64,000 nt of DNA from positions 3,923,001 to 3,987,000 of the forward strand of contig NZ_JADBEC010000001.1 of assembly GCF_014873945.1 (NCBI RefSeq). The letters are read 5' to 3'. The notes below the pieces were generated by a model. It was not told the DNA's origin. It saw nothing but the letters and a program-made list of their open reading frames with translations, and did no database searches. This document shows positions 54,579 through 62,906 of the stretch, in pieces. Numbering within the stretch: the first letter of the stretch is position 1; every line of letters begins with the position of its first letter. This DNA is from Rhizobium viscosum (GTDB taxonomy: Bacteria; Pseudomonadota; Alphaproteobacteria; Rhizobiales; Rhizobiaceae). A program made the position numbers and the translations under genes.

Positions 54579-56191
54579 TAGCCAAAGCCCTTCGTCAAAC
54601 TCACCTCAAATTCCGCGTAGCTACTCTTGGCAATGTCATACGGCGATCCCCATTCCGGCTCGTGAATTTGCAACTCGCCCGTCAAAGAGTTTTTCAGTTC
54701 ACGACTTTTCTGAAACGCCCGACGATACATTCGAGGAGCTACCCCCGTAAAAGGCCGAAATAGCACTTTTCCGCCGCCGTTGAGTGATGGACGCGTCCAG
54801 GTTCCGTCCGAATCATCGAGCTGAATAGAATCTCCGTGGAGTTTGATCGCCTTGCTCTTCGGATAGGGCTCAATGAACTGCACTTCATCCACCCCAGCGG
54901 ATACCAAATGCCTTGCACAATAGTGGCAGGGGAACGTGGTTACAAAGACCCGACAGCCAACTGTCGAGACGCCCTTTCTGCCAGCTTCGAGCACTGCGTC
55001 CATCTCAGCATGGACAGCCCGACTGAATTCCAACAGCTCACCAACCCTGCTTGAGCGAAGGGCTTCGACCAGTTTTTCTCGATTCGCGCTACCATCGAAC
55101 AGTGTCGTTAGGTGATCCGCAAGCTCTTCCGAAATTTCGTTCTGCTCAGTCGTATTGCTGCAGAATTTTCTGTCTGCAAAGCATCGAGAGTCCCCCGATC
55201 CATCATCGGACTCCTCACCGTAGACTCCTCCACCGGCTCTTGGCACTTCGTTCTCACCGGTAGCTACGATGTTCCCGCTCCGATCCAAGAGCGCGGCCCC
55301 CACCTGGCGGGACAGGCATGAACTGCGCATTGCAGCTCCGCCTGCTGCATGCATCGCTGTCTCTTCAATCTTCGGCCGTTCAATTTGCAAATGAGTTACT
55401 AAGCGTACCAACCGTTCGAGATGATCCGGAATTTCCCACTTAGGATTGGGCTTCTTTTTGTCATCTGCAATGAAACGGGAGGCGGTGTTGTCGACAAAGT
55501 AATCCGATAAATGAAATGCATCGGAAACGCGCTGCCCGTGTTTTTCGCCTGCCTTGGCATCCCTGCGCATAAATTTTTCCGCATCATCGAGACCAGCATC
55601 CCGGTATTTTTTTGATATTCGTTCGGCTCTCGTAGATTGCTCACACACGACGCCGACCAGCACAAAAGCCTCACCGTAGGCGCGGCGCAACAGATACACC
55701 TCTGCCGGGTGCCTAATTGAATCGAGAATGTAAGCACGAGGAGAACCGTCCGGAATTACCGGCTTTGTCTCGTCCAATGGTGTGTCTTGCAATTTCGCAC
55801 GGCACATCCGTATGTTTCGGATCAGTCCCCTGGCCACGGCAGCATGGTCGCCGTTTTTCCTCATCAGATCGCCCAGATCTTGGTAACGTTCAACTTGCTT
55901 CATTTTGGGGTCGGTGTCGGCGGGCAATTGTTCCCCATGATGATTTGCCCAAGCAGCGATAACCTCGCGTGCTTTCAAAATGCTAACATGCCTTCGTATT
56001 TCGCCGGAACCGCTTGTTTTTAGGATGTCTCGAAGACTGTCCGCAGTGGTGCTGGTCCCAGAGCCCACATGCCCCACGATCCCAAATACCAACTCATTCG
56101 AAGCGAGACTTTTGGTCAATTCCTGAGAGGACGAGATGGTTTCAACTTTCGAACTCAGGTTTTCATTCACAGGTTTTGGTCGAGATGCCAT
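54575..56191 (-). CDS. AvcD-like anti-phage P-loop / deoxycytidylate deaminase
   Basis: 538 residues; ATG 56191 has GGGGG 5 bp ahead. Residues about 33-240 form a P-loop kinase-like domain (FGIVGHVGSGTSTTADSL; the Walker Lys is Thr), with ILDSIRHPAEVYLLRRAYGE. Residues about 280-480 are a zinc cytidine-deaminase fold: HAE (H394, E396) and PCHYCA (C422, C425), in DCMP-deaminase order with the SSCLSRQVGAAL start. This layout is that of AvcD/dCTP deaminase defence proteins, which destroy dCTP/dCMP pools during phage infection. In AvcID a structured RNA encoded upstream restrains the enzyme. Its partner here is an Argonaute-TIR protein, not described with AvcD as far as I know. Confidence 0.9.
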   Translation of the reverse strand: MASRPKPVNENLSSKVETISSSQELTKSLASNELVFGIVGHVGSGTSTTADSLRDILKTSGSGEIRRHVSILKAREVIAAWANHHGEQLPADTDPKMKQVERYQDLGDLMRKNGDHAAVARGLIRNIRMCRAKLQDTPLDETKPVIPDGSPRAYILDSIRHPAEVYLLRRAYGEAFVLVGVVCEQSTRAERISKKYRDAGLDDAEKFMRRDAKAGEKHGQRVSDAFHLSDYFVDNTASRFIADDKKKPNPKWEIPDHLERLVRLVTHLQIERPKIEETAMHAAGGAAMRSSCLSRQVGAALLDRSGNIVATGENEVPRAGGGVYGEESDDGSGDSRCFADRKFCSNTTEQNEISEELADHLTTLFDGSANREKLVEALRSSRVGELLEFSRAVHAEMDAVLEAGRKGVSTVGCRVFVTTFPCHYCARHLVSAGVDEVQFIEPYPKSKAIKLHGDSIQLDDSDGTWTRPSLNGGGKVLFRPFTGVAPRMYRRAFQKSRELKNSLTGELQIHEPEWGSPYDIAKSSYAEFEVSLTKGFGY

Positions 56192-56372
56192 GTGATCCCC
56201 CTCACTCTACTTCGATCTTTGTCGCGCCAGACCGGTAGAATCACAATATCGCAACAACCTCGAAGTGAAACGGCGCGAGCAATTCTTGAGGATGTTTTGC
56301 ACAAGGATTCACGGCATTTGGTCCTAGGCCTGTCCGGAAGCCAATTCAGATACGTACGATGAAAGGTACACG
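56192..56372 (-). promoter_or_regulatory. Leader of the deaminase-Argonaute operon, possible regulatory RNA
   Basis: 181 bp between the operon start and the right direct repeat; it must hold the promoter. Two 7-bp complementary pairs interleave: 56209-56215 with 56260-56266 (ACTTCGA/TCGAAGT) and 56222-56228 with 56272-56278 (TCGCGCC/GGCGCGA), an order that permits a pseudoknot. AvcI-type RNAs lie in this place in AvcID systems. Such short pairings can occur by chance. Confidence 0.35.
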
Positions 56373-56436
56373 CGCCATGGGAGGGGGCGCGCTGTCGCTG
56401 GCGGTGCTGCCCCCAGACCTGTTTTTTTGGGGGTGG
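56373..56436. repeat. Right direct repeat flanking the deaminase-Argonaute operon
   Basis: About 64 bp starting CGCCATGGGAGGGGGCGCGC and ending TTTTTTTGGGGGTGG, a diverged copy of 51072-51133 in the same orientation. Confidence 0.75.
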
Positions 56437-56639
56437 GGACGGGTGCCGGCCTTGTTCTTCCGCGGATAGCGATCCGCGTGCGGCGGGCGATGACAATCAT
56501 GACACGCAGGCTCAGTTGAACCGGCTGGAACCGGAGCTGCCGTGATGATAGGGCGCTTGGAAGTCTCGCTCAAAGCCCCGGCCGCTCGGGACGACATTGA
56601 TTTTTCGTGGTCAGCATCGGTGGTGCGGACAGGAAAGGG

Positions 56640-56963
56640 TTACCGTCGATTAGTGCGCCGCTGGTCGACGATGCGGCCATCCCTTTGACGGATGGCGACC
56701 TCGTAGCGCACGCCGCGGCGGACTCCGCGATAGGTAAAGTACCTGCCGCGGCAATCAACCTGACGGACACCGCGAAAGCCGCGAGTACGAAGCAGCCGCG
56801 CACCCTGAGGGCAGGATATTCCTCGTCCGTGGTTTAAACTGCTTCCGCCGCCGATGATAACCGTAGCGCTCGCTTCCCGGGGAACCGCGACCGGTGAGAC
56901 AAGGACCGCCAGAGCAAGCGTACATGAGAGAAGCGAAGATCCAAGTATAGCCTTGACACTCAT
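56640..56963 (-). CDS. Small exported basic protein
   Basis: A 107-residue protein from ATG 56963 with AGGAGG 6 bp ahead. A Sec signal (MSVKAILGSSLLSCTLALAV, cleavage after EASA) leads to a short basic domain with two Cys (ISCPQGARLLRTRGFRGVRQ, VDCRGRYFTYRGVRRG) like small periplasmic proteins of rhizobia. Function unknown. Confidence 0.8.
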   Translation of the reverse strand: MSVKAILGSSLLSCTLALAVLVSPVAVPREASATVIIGGGSSLNHGRGISCPQGARLLRTRGFRGVRQVDCRGRYFTYRGVRRGVRYEVAIRQRDGRIVDQRRTNRR

Positions 56964-57180
56964 AATCAACCTCCTGGTTACACCGCCAGAAAAAGTCAGG
57001 GCATGATATAATCGCTTAAGTTGTGTATTAACACAAGAGGTGAACGTCACACAGTCGCGCAAGGCTATCGCGCTCCGATCCGCAATATCCACAAAGTGCA
57101 ATCAGAGCTCGCAGCAGAGCGGCAAAGGTGACCAATGGCAGCCCCAAAGGGAAACAAATTCTGGATGGCTTGCAGCAGCC

Positions 57181-57214
57181 ATGTCCGGAGACCGACAATT
57201 GCGTCTCCGGACAT
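57181..57214. repeat. 12-bp inverted repeat hairpin
   Basis: ATGTCCGGAGAC (57181-57192) and GTCTCCGGACAT (57203-57214), perfect, with a 10-base loop. No U-tract follows on either strand. Confidence 0.7.
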
Positions 57215-57308
57215 CCTTTGGGAGGGGCAGGGTATGGGTGTCGACTGTCCTTCGGCCCCGGCGGGAAAGGCAAAATCCGCCGCACTGCCTTCCGGATCTC
57301 CAACAGGT

Positions 57309-57331
57309 GTCACCCGGCATCGCCGGGTGAC
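57309..57331 (-). terminator. Terminator-like hairpin after the alpha/beta hydrolase gene
   Basis: Perfect 10-bp arms GTCACCCGGC/GCCGGGTGAC with a 3-base loop, about 50 bp beyond the hydrolase stop on its transcription path. No run of T follows, so intrinsic termination is uncertain. Confidence 0.4.
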
Positions 57332-57379
57332 AGATCGTCCTGATGACGTTGGATGAAGGCCGCGGTCCGGTCGATGTCG

Positions 57380-58198
57380 TCAGGACCTGATGAACGAGAG
57401 CAGGTCGGGGTTGAGGACATCCGCATGTGTGGTCAGCATGCCATGGGGGTAGCCCGGATAGGTCTTCAGCGAGCCGTTCTTGAGCAGGTTGACCGCACGC
57501 GGCACGGAGCTTGCGAAGGGGACGACCTGATCGGCCTCGCCATGCATCACCAGCACCGGCACGGTGATCTTCTTGAGGTCTTCGGTATAATCTTCCAGCC
57601 AGGAGGCGACAGTCGCGTGGTGAGCGAGAGCACCGCCGCCCATGCCCTGGCGCCACCAGTTCGCAATGATCGCCTCCGAAGGCTTGGCGCCATCGAGGTT
57701 GTAGCCGTAGAACGGGTTCTCGGGGACGAAACGGTAGAATTCCGAGCGGTTGCCCAGCACGCCCGCGCGGATCGCTTCGAACCACTCCGGCGGCTGACCG
57801 GACGGGTTTTCCTCGCTCCGGTACATGTTTGGCGTCAGGGAAGCGACCAGGACCGCCTTCGCGACGCGCTCCTGGTGGCGGGCGACATAGCGAGCCACCT
57901 CACCGCCGCCTGTGGAGTGGCCGATATGGATCGCGTCGCGCAGGTTGAGGTGCCCGGTCAGGGCCGCGAGGTCGGCAACCCAGTGGTCCATGTCGTTGCC
58001 GGTGCCCGGCTGGTCGGACCGGCCGTGGCCGCGCCGGTCGTGGGCGATCACCCGGTAGCCGTGGCCAAGGAAGAAGGTCATCTGGGCGTCCCAGTCGTCC
58101 GCCGACAGCGGCCAGCCGTGGCTGAAAACGATCGGCTGGCCTGAGCCCCAGTCCTTGTAGAAGATGTTTACGCCGTCCGTCGTAGTAATTGTAGGCAT
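57380..58198 (-). CDS. Alpha/beta hydrolase, non-haem chloroperoxidase-like
   Basis: A 272-residue protein from ATG 58198. SHGWPLSADDWDAQM, HDRRGHGRS and the nucleophile elbow GHSTGGGEV (Ser 95) are the blocks of the cofactor-free haloperoxidase/esterase group; the acid is in HGEADQVVP and the catalytic His in YPGYPHGM. It usually acts as an esterase or perhydrolase. Divergent from a LysR regulator gene, its likely controller. Confidence 0.92.
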   Translation of the reverse strand: MPTITTTDGVNIFYKDWGSGQPIVFSHGWPLSADDWDAQMTFFLGHGYRVIAHDRRGHGRSDQPGTGNDMDHWVADLAALTGHLNLRDAIHIGHSTGGGEVARYVARHQERVAKAVLVASLTPNMYRSEENPSGQPPEWFEAIRAGVLGNRSEFYRFVPENPFYGYNLDGAKPSEAIIANWWRQGMGGGALAHHATVASWLEDYTEDLKKITVPVLVMHGEADQVVPFASSVPRAVNLLKNGSLKTYPGYPHGMLTTHADVLNPDLLSFIRS

Positions 58199-58375
58199 CG
58201 TGTCGCTCCATCTGCTCTGTTGAACATTCGTTTTTCGATACAGTTGATTGCGAAATACCTCGGCGAGGCGTGTTCGATCATATCTCAAAACTGCGACGCT
58301 AGTTAAATTCCCTCTTTATCGAGGACAAATACCTTGTACGTTCGAGCTATGCCTTGAATGTATAGCGAGGACGCG

Positions 58376-59299
58376 ATGGAACTCAGGCATTTGCGCTATT
58401 TTGTTGCTGTTGCGGAGGAGGGAAGCTTGCTGACCGCAGCCGAGCGGCGGCTGCACACGTCCCAGCCCTCACTCAGCAGGCAAATTCGCGATCTGGAAAC
58501 CGAAGTCGGTGTAAAACTGCTGGAACGGCAGCCGCGCGGCGTGACGCTCACCGCCGCCGGCAAAGTGTTTCTTGATCACGCGCGGCTGGCCTTATTGCAA
58601 GTCGAGGCGGCTGCGGAAGGGGCCCGGCGGGCAGAACGGCCGCAAAAGCAGTCGTTCACGATCGGTTTTCTCGCAGGACAGGAGGTCGTGTGGCTACCCC
58701 ATGCATTGCGCATTATTCGTGAGGAAGCGCCGGAGGTTGAAATCATACTGTCCAGTCAGTCTTCCCCGGACCTTGCTCTGGCACTGATGCGAGGCAAGCT
58801 GGATGTCGCTTTCCTTCGCCCCGAGACGCAGAGTGTCGGTGTGTCCTTCAAGTTTTTGGCCAAGGAGCCATTGATCGCCGTACTGCCGGCGGACCATCGC
58901 CTGACGTCGCGCAAGAAGATCCTGCCGCAGGACCTTGCCCGCGAAACTTACGTCAGTTCGGCCAGAATTTCTCCCGTACTGCAATCCGTGATCCAGGATT
59001 ACGCGTCGAACGTCGGGATCACCCTCAAGGCAGAGTACGAAGGCGAGGGGCTGCCATCGGCAATGTCGCTCGTCGTGTCCACAGGTGGAATAACGCTTAT
59101 TCCGCTTTATGCGCAAAATATGCTGACGCCGAATGTCGTTGCCAGAGCACTTGAGGGTGTGCCGCCGACAATTGATCTCACCCTGGGATACAACGATTCA
59201 AATTCCTCGCCTTTGCTCCGCCGATTTTTGTCTCGCTCTGATGAATTGGTCGCCAATATCCAAAACCAGAGCATCATCCGCTATGCCGAAGTTCCATAG
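58376..59299 (+). CDS. LysR-family transcriptional regulator
   Basis: A 307-residue LTTR from ATG 58376 (GCGAGGACG ahead). Winged HTH: MELRHLRYFVAVAEEGSLLT, then AAERRLHTSQPSLSRQIRDL; the effector domain follows (SFTIGFLAGQEVVWLPHALR ...). The effector region resembles the HcaR/BenM side of the family, which respond to aromatic acids. It is divergent from the hydrolase gene at 57380-58198 with about 175 bp between. Confidence 0.93.
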   Translation: MELRHLRYFVAVAEEGSLLTAAERRLHTSQPSLSRQIRDLETEVGVKLLERQPRGVTLTAAGKVFLDHARLALLQVEAAAEGARRAERPQKQSFTIGFLAGQEVVWLPHALRIIREEAPEVEIILSSQSSPDLALALMRGKLDVAFLRPETQSVGVSFKFLAKEPLIAVLPADHRLTSRKKILPQDLARETYVSSARISPVLQSVIQDYASNVGITLKAEYEGEGLPSAMSLVVSTGGITLIPLYAQNMLTPNVVARALEGVPPTIDLTLGYNDSNSSPLLRRFLSRSDELVANIQNQSIIRYAEVP

Positions 59300-59413
59300 C
59301 AGACCCTGCGTGGGTAGCGCTTGCGGCCTCGTCGTCGCGCGCGGCGTCTTCGGCCCGTCAAGCGACCCGTCGCTGTTGCTGCAAAAAAGCCGGCATTGCC
59401 CCAAGGCGGGTGA

Positions 59414-60523
59414 TCAGATCACGAATTCCTCTTCGTATGTCTGTGGCGCGGGAACGACCGTAACCTTCACCGGAATGATCCAATTGGCTACGTAGCTCTC
59501 GCAGTCGGAGCGCTGGAGGTCGGGCTGCACGCATCCCGCCGCATCGGTCGCGCGACATCGCAGCGTATATGGCCCTACGTCTTCAGGGGTCCACATGTAC
59601 TCCCACAGGCGCCATGCAAAGGGACGTTCCGTTTCGAGGAGCCTTGCCTCGCGCCAGCCTTTGCCATCCCCAGTGCAGACCTGCACCTGCCGGATAGGAG
59701 CCTCTCCGCTCCAGGCCGCTCCGAAAATCCGGCACGGCTGGCCGGCGATGAGTTGCGCCCCCTGCACGGGACGGGCGATCTGCGATTTGACCTCCATCTG
59801 CGCAAGGGGGACCAGCGTCGGTTCCCCGAGGCCGCGCTCCCAACGGAAATAGTCGCGCGCCTGCCAGTAGCCAAGGAACGGTCGCTCCACAACCGTGATA
59901 TGCGTGATCCACTTGACCCAAGCCATGCCGAACCAGCCACCCACGACCGCGCGCAGCGGATAGCCGTGATCGCGCGTCAGCGGATGTTCGTTCATCGAAT
60001 AGGCAAGGATCGTGCTGTCGGCGACGGCCTTCTCAAGCGGCAGGCTGCGCGCAAACGCGATGGGGCCGGGGGAAGCCGTTTTCTTGTTCGCGTCGACGCC
60101 GCCGCTGTCGGCGCCTCTCAGCAGAACCTCACATGCGGTTTGCTTGACGCCCGCCATCTCCAGGATCTCGCGCAGAAGAACACCTGTCCAGGCGGCATTG
60201 CCGACGGCTCCGTTCTGCCACTGCAATCCCTCCCTCGGGGGCTCATAGTAGACGCGCCCGTTCCCTGCGCATTCGACGACGGCAGCCAAGGTCGTGCTCC
60301 GCATCGCCTTGATGCTGTCGAGGTCAAGTTCGATCGGCCGCTCCACCGCCCCGTCAATGCGCAACCTCCAGTCTCGCGCATCGAGATCCGGCGACGGGAA
60401 ATGGTTTCGCACGAAGAACAGTTCGGTTGGGATCAGCCAATCGGAGAGCGAGGCAAACGGAAACTCGATGTTTTCAGGGGATTTCTGTCGAACTATCAGA
60501 CCGGGTTGCTGTGGTGTCGGCAT
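59414..60523 (-). CDS. Sulfite-oxidase-like molybdopterin oxidoreductase
   Basis: A 369-residue protein. The Moco-binding core contains the ligand Cys in VVECAGNGR (C85), then WTGVLLREILEMAGV, the DSGGVDANKK region and HGYPLRAVVGGWFGMAWVKW, with a C-terminal Mo-co dimerisation domain (AWSGEAPIRQVQVCTGDGKG). There is no Tat or Sec signal, so it appears cytoplasmic or lacks the export sequence. It lacks haem or cytochrome domains. It might oxidise sulfite or reduce sulfoxides; the BigR operon at 19-22 kb also makes sulfite but is far away. Confidence 0.92.
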   Translation of the reverse strand: MPTPQQPGLIVRQKSPENIEFPFASLSDWLIPTELFFVRNHFPSPDLDARDWRLRIDGAVERPIELDLDSIKAMRSTTLAAVVECAGNGRVYYEPPREGLQWQNGAVGNAAWTGVLLREILEMAGVKQTACEVLLRGADSGGVDANKKTASPGPIAFARSLPLEKAVADSTILAYSMNEHPLTRDHGYPLRAVVGGWFGMAWVKWITHITVVERPFLGYWQARDYFRWERGLGEPTLVPLAQMEVKSQIARPVQGAQLIAGQPCRIFGAAWSGEAPIRQVQVCTGDGKGWREARLLETERPFAWRLWEYMWTPEDVGPYTLRCRATDAAGCVQPDLQRSDCESYVANWIIPVKVTVVPAPQTYEEEFVI

Positions 60524-61248
60524 CTTCCTCGTCTTCCCTTTCGGGCTCTACCTAGATCTGGGGGATTTGGGGTCAGGTCAGCAATTAACCGAAGCCATCG
60601 CTCTGCCCGAAGCAAAAAGAAACGCCAAATATCACGGCGATCAAAAGGGATGAGAGGATAGTCGGAGCATCCATGGATAGACAGCCCGTGATCACGGCGC
60701 CATGATGGCGCCACCACATGCAATTCACCGAGAACAAAGCCAATCAGATTAGGCTGCCAGATTATCGGAATTCCGGCGAACCGAAAAGAGGGAACGCCGC
60801 ACCGCTCCTTCGTTCGCGAGTCGGACCAAGGCCGCGAACTTGGCGAGGACGCCGTGCCTGTGGCGGTTGCGGCTGGCTCCAGAGGCTTCGCGTCTCGCAA
60901 TCTCCTCATCCGGGACGTCGAGCTCCAGAAGCTGCCGCTGGGCATTGATGGTAATTTGGTCGCCGTCCTCACAGGCGCGATTGTTCCCCCGTCACATCTC
61001 CGGCAGGCCAGCATTTCGGAAACCGTCGACAAAGTGATCTCGTACGGATGCATCGCGCAGCGGCTGAGAGCTCAGCCAATGGCCGATCCTTCTCAATCCC
61101 CGAGAAGGCGAAATCAGCAACTAAATCTGTTAAATGACATGGATCTGAGCTCCAGATCCATTGTTGGTAAATTGAAATAGCGACTTGCAGCTGCTATGTG
61201 TCGGTGAGACAACTTGAGGCATGTTTTCTAGAATTCTGTTGGTAGGTC
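60524..61248. other. 725-bp region without a confident gene
   Basis: A plus-strand frame at 60854-61180 (LGIDGNLVAVLTGAIVPPSH within it) stays open but lacks a good ribosome site and any family match I know; a minus-strand frame over the same DNA is equally long. A short hairpin GGCGCCATGATGGCGCC is at about 60699. This looks like decayed DNA at the edge of the defence locus that follows. Confidence 0.4.
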
Positions 61249-62463
61249 ATGAGCGGAAGGTCGCGGGTCGATACGACTAGTGCAGAAGATAAATCAATTG
61301 GTTTCGACTACCAGTATTATTACTTTCTCAACGAGCTACTAAATCTGAGGAGCGGCCAAGTCGTGGGCTTGGAAGTTCTCGATGATGTTCATGTCGAGCG
61401 CCCCGACGGCACCAATCTACTTGTCCAGCTGAAACACACCGTTCAGACGAGCACGCAAGGAGTGCCTATCAATCTTACGACGTTGGATAGTGACCTTTGG
61501 AAATCGATTTCGAACTGGTGCAAATTGATCATCGATCCGGCTGATGGAAGGGCGTCGGTGAATTCTCAGCTAGCCTTTCTTAAGACGACCAGCTTCCTGC
61601 TCGCGTCCAACAAGTCGGAGAACGACAAAAACGCCCTCTTGATATCTATCGAAGCCTTCAAGTCTGCCACCAAGAGTCATGCGGAGCTTGTCGCTGATAT
61701 CACGTCACTTAAAGCGAAAACCAAAGACCTGGTCATTCGGGGTTACATCAATGATGTGCTCTCACTCGACAGCGCCGTGTCGGAGAGGTTTTTTCAGCAG
61801 CTGTCGTTCGCGTTGGGTAAGGACGAGATCATCAATCTGTGCAAAGCGTCCATCGCTGAAAAGCAGATACACCAGTCACGAATTGACGACGTTTTCAGCG
61901 CCGTCGACTCAGAGGTGCGGCAAAACTCCTTCGCCACCGTCAAGGCGGGCAACAAGATCACGATCAGCTTTGACGAGTTCAACCAGAAATACCGACGGCA
62001 TTTCGATAAGGCCCGGAGCGGCTCCCTGCTTTTTAGGGAGTTTCCGTCGGTTCTGCCGGACAATCTGTCCGATCAGATGTTCATCAGGCAACTAGTGGAT
62101 ATCGATGATGTCGCGGCGGATAACATCGAGTTTCACACCAAGTTCACCACCAGACGTCTGCACTTTCGCGATAATTTGGAGCGGCTCAACCAAGACGGAG
62201 ATATCACTCAATCTGATATCGACGATTTGGAGGAGGAAGCTAGCATTATGTGGGAAGGCAAGTTCCTCCAAACTTATTCGGGCCAACAGGCCGCCGTCGA
62301 CGAGAGGGTATCTGCCCGTGCGATTCTCGGGGACTTGCGGCTGAGAAAGCTCACGCTGGCTTCGCAGGAGCTTCCGCTATCCATGAGCAATGGCGGATTC
62401 TACGATCTTTCTGATCGTCCGGTGATCGGCTGGTTGAGTAACTGGAAAGATCGCTACAAGTGA
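61249..62463 (+). CDS. ABC-three-component system effector with DUF4297/Cap4-like nuclease domain
   Basis: 404 residues. The start DKSIGFDYQYYYFLNELLNL, then VVGLEVLDDVHVERPDG and LLVQLKHTV, has the Q-Y-x and E-x-DD ... QLK pattern of the DUF4297/Cap4-type PD-(D/E)xK nuclease domain (first acidic residue in LDDV, then QxK in LVQLKH). The remainder is helical and ends GWLSNWKDRYK. Followed by the ABC-3C middle component and SMC-like ATPase with GTGA overlaps, which identifies an ABC-three-component defence system, where such proteins are the toxic effector. Confidence 0.82.
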   Translation: MSGRSRVDTTSAEDKSIGFDYQYYYFLNELLNLRSGQVVGLEVLDDVHVERPDGTNLLVQLKHTVQTSTQGVPINLTTLDSDLWKSISNWCKLIIDPADGRASVNSQLAFLKTTSFLLASNKSENDKNALLISIEAFKSATKSHAELVADITSLKAKTKDLVIRGYINDVLSLDSAVSERFFQQLSFALGKDEIINLCKASIAEKQIHQSRIDDVFSAVDSEVRQNSFATVKAGNKITISFDEFNQKYRRHFDKARSGSLLFREFPSVLPDNLSDQMFIRQLVDIDDVAADNIEFHTKFTTRRLHFRDNLERLNQDGDITQSDIDDLEEEASIMWEGKFLQTYSGQQAAVDERVSARAILGDLRLRKLTLASQELPLSMSNGGFYDLSDRPVIGWLSNWKDRYK

Positions 62464-62906
62464 AGTTTAGCTCATATTACAATAACCTTGGGATCAATGC
62501 GTTCGCTATCGCTTCTGTGTTGAAAGAGGCTGGATTTCTAACGCTTCCCAAAGTCGCTTTGATCTTGCCCGTTGTTGCACATCGCGAGACGGTGAAAAAG
62601 CTTGCTGACCGCAGATTTCGTTTCGTCAGCTTTGAGCAGTATCTAATCGATAACATTGAATATTTCTACAATTTCAATGAGCGATACTCGGCATCGTTGA
62701 CGCCTATGGTGAATGCTCTTCAACTCTTGTGTGAAATTGGTGTCGTTCAACTAAAAGATAATGGGGCGGTGGCCGCGTCTACCTTACCCTTCGATGCCTC
62801 CATGGGCAAACGCGCCGAGCGCGTCCAGCGTGCGTCAGCCAACATAGCTGCGTTGGTCTCGGGCAATGCTGAAGTTTTCTACCTCAATGCGAGGATCGAG
62901 CTGTGA
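62460..62906 (+). CDS. ABC-three-component system middle component
   Basis: A 148-residue protein with GTG start in a GTGA overlap with the effector gene. Its pattern (YYNNLGINAFAIASVLKEAG, PKVALILPVVAHRETVKKL, then ALQLLCEIGVVQLKD) is that of the small all-helical/winged-helix ABC-3C middle component that links effector and ATPase. No catalytic motif. Confidence 0.85.
   Translation: MKFSSYYNNLGINAFAIASVLKEAGFLTLPKVALILPVVAHRETVKKLADRRFRFVSFEQYLIDNIEYFYNFNERYSASLTPMVNALQLLCEIGVVQLKDNGAVAASTLPFDASMGKRAERVQRASANIAALVSGNAEVFYLNARIEL

Larger units (their letters stand above)
56964..57379. other. 415-bp intergenic region with two hairpins
   Basis: No supportable gene. Contains hairpins at 57181-57214 and 57309-57331, listed separately. 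Confidence 0.45.

Noticed and set aside
60854..61180. Possible 108-residue plus-strand gene
   Set aside because: No ribosome site, no family match, and the minus strand is equally open; kept only as an intergenic note.
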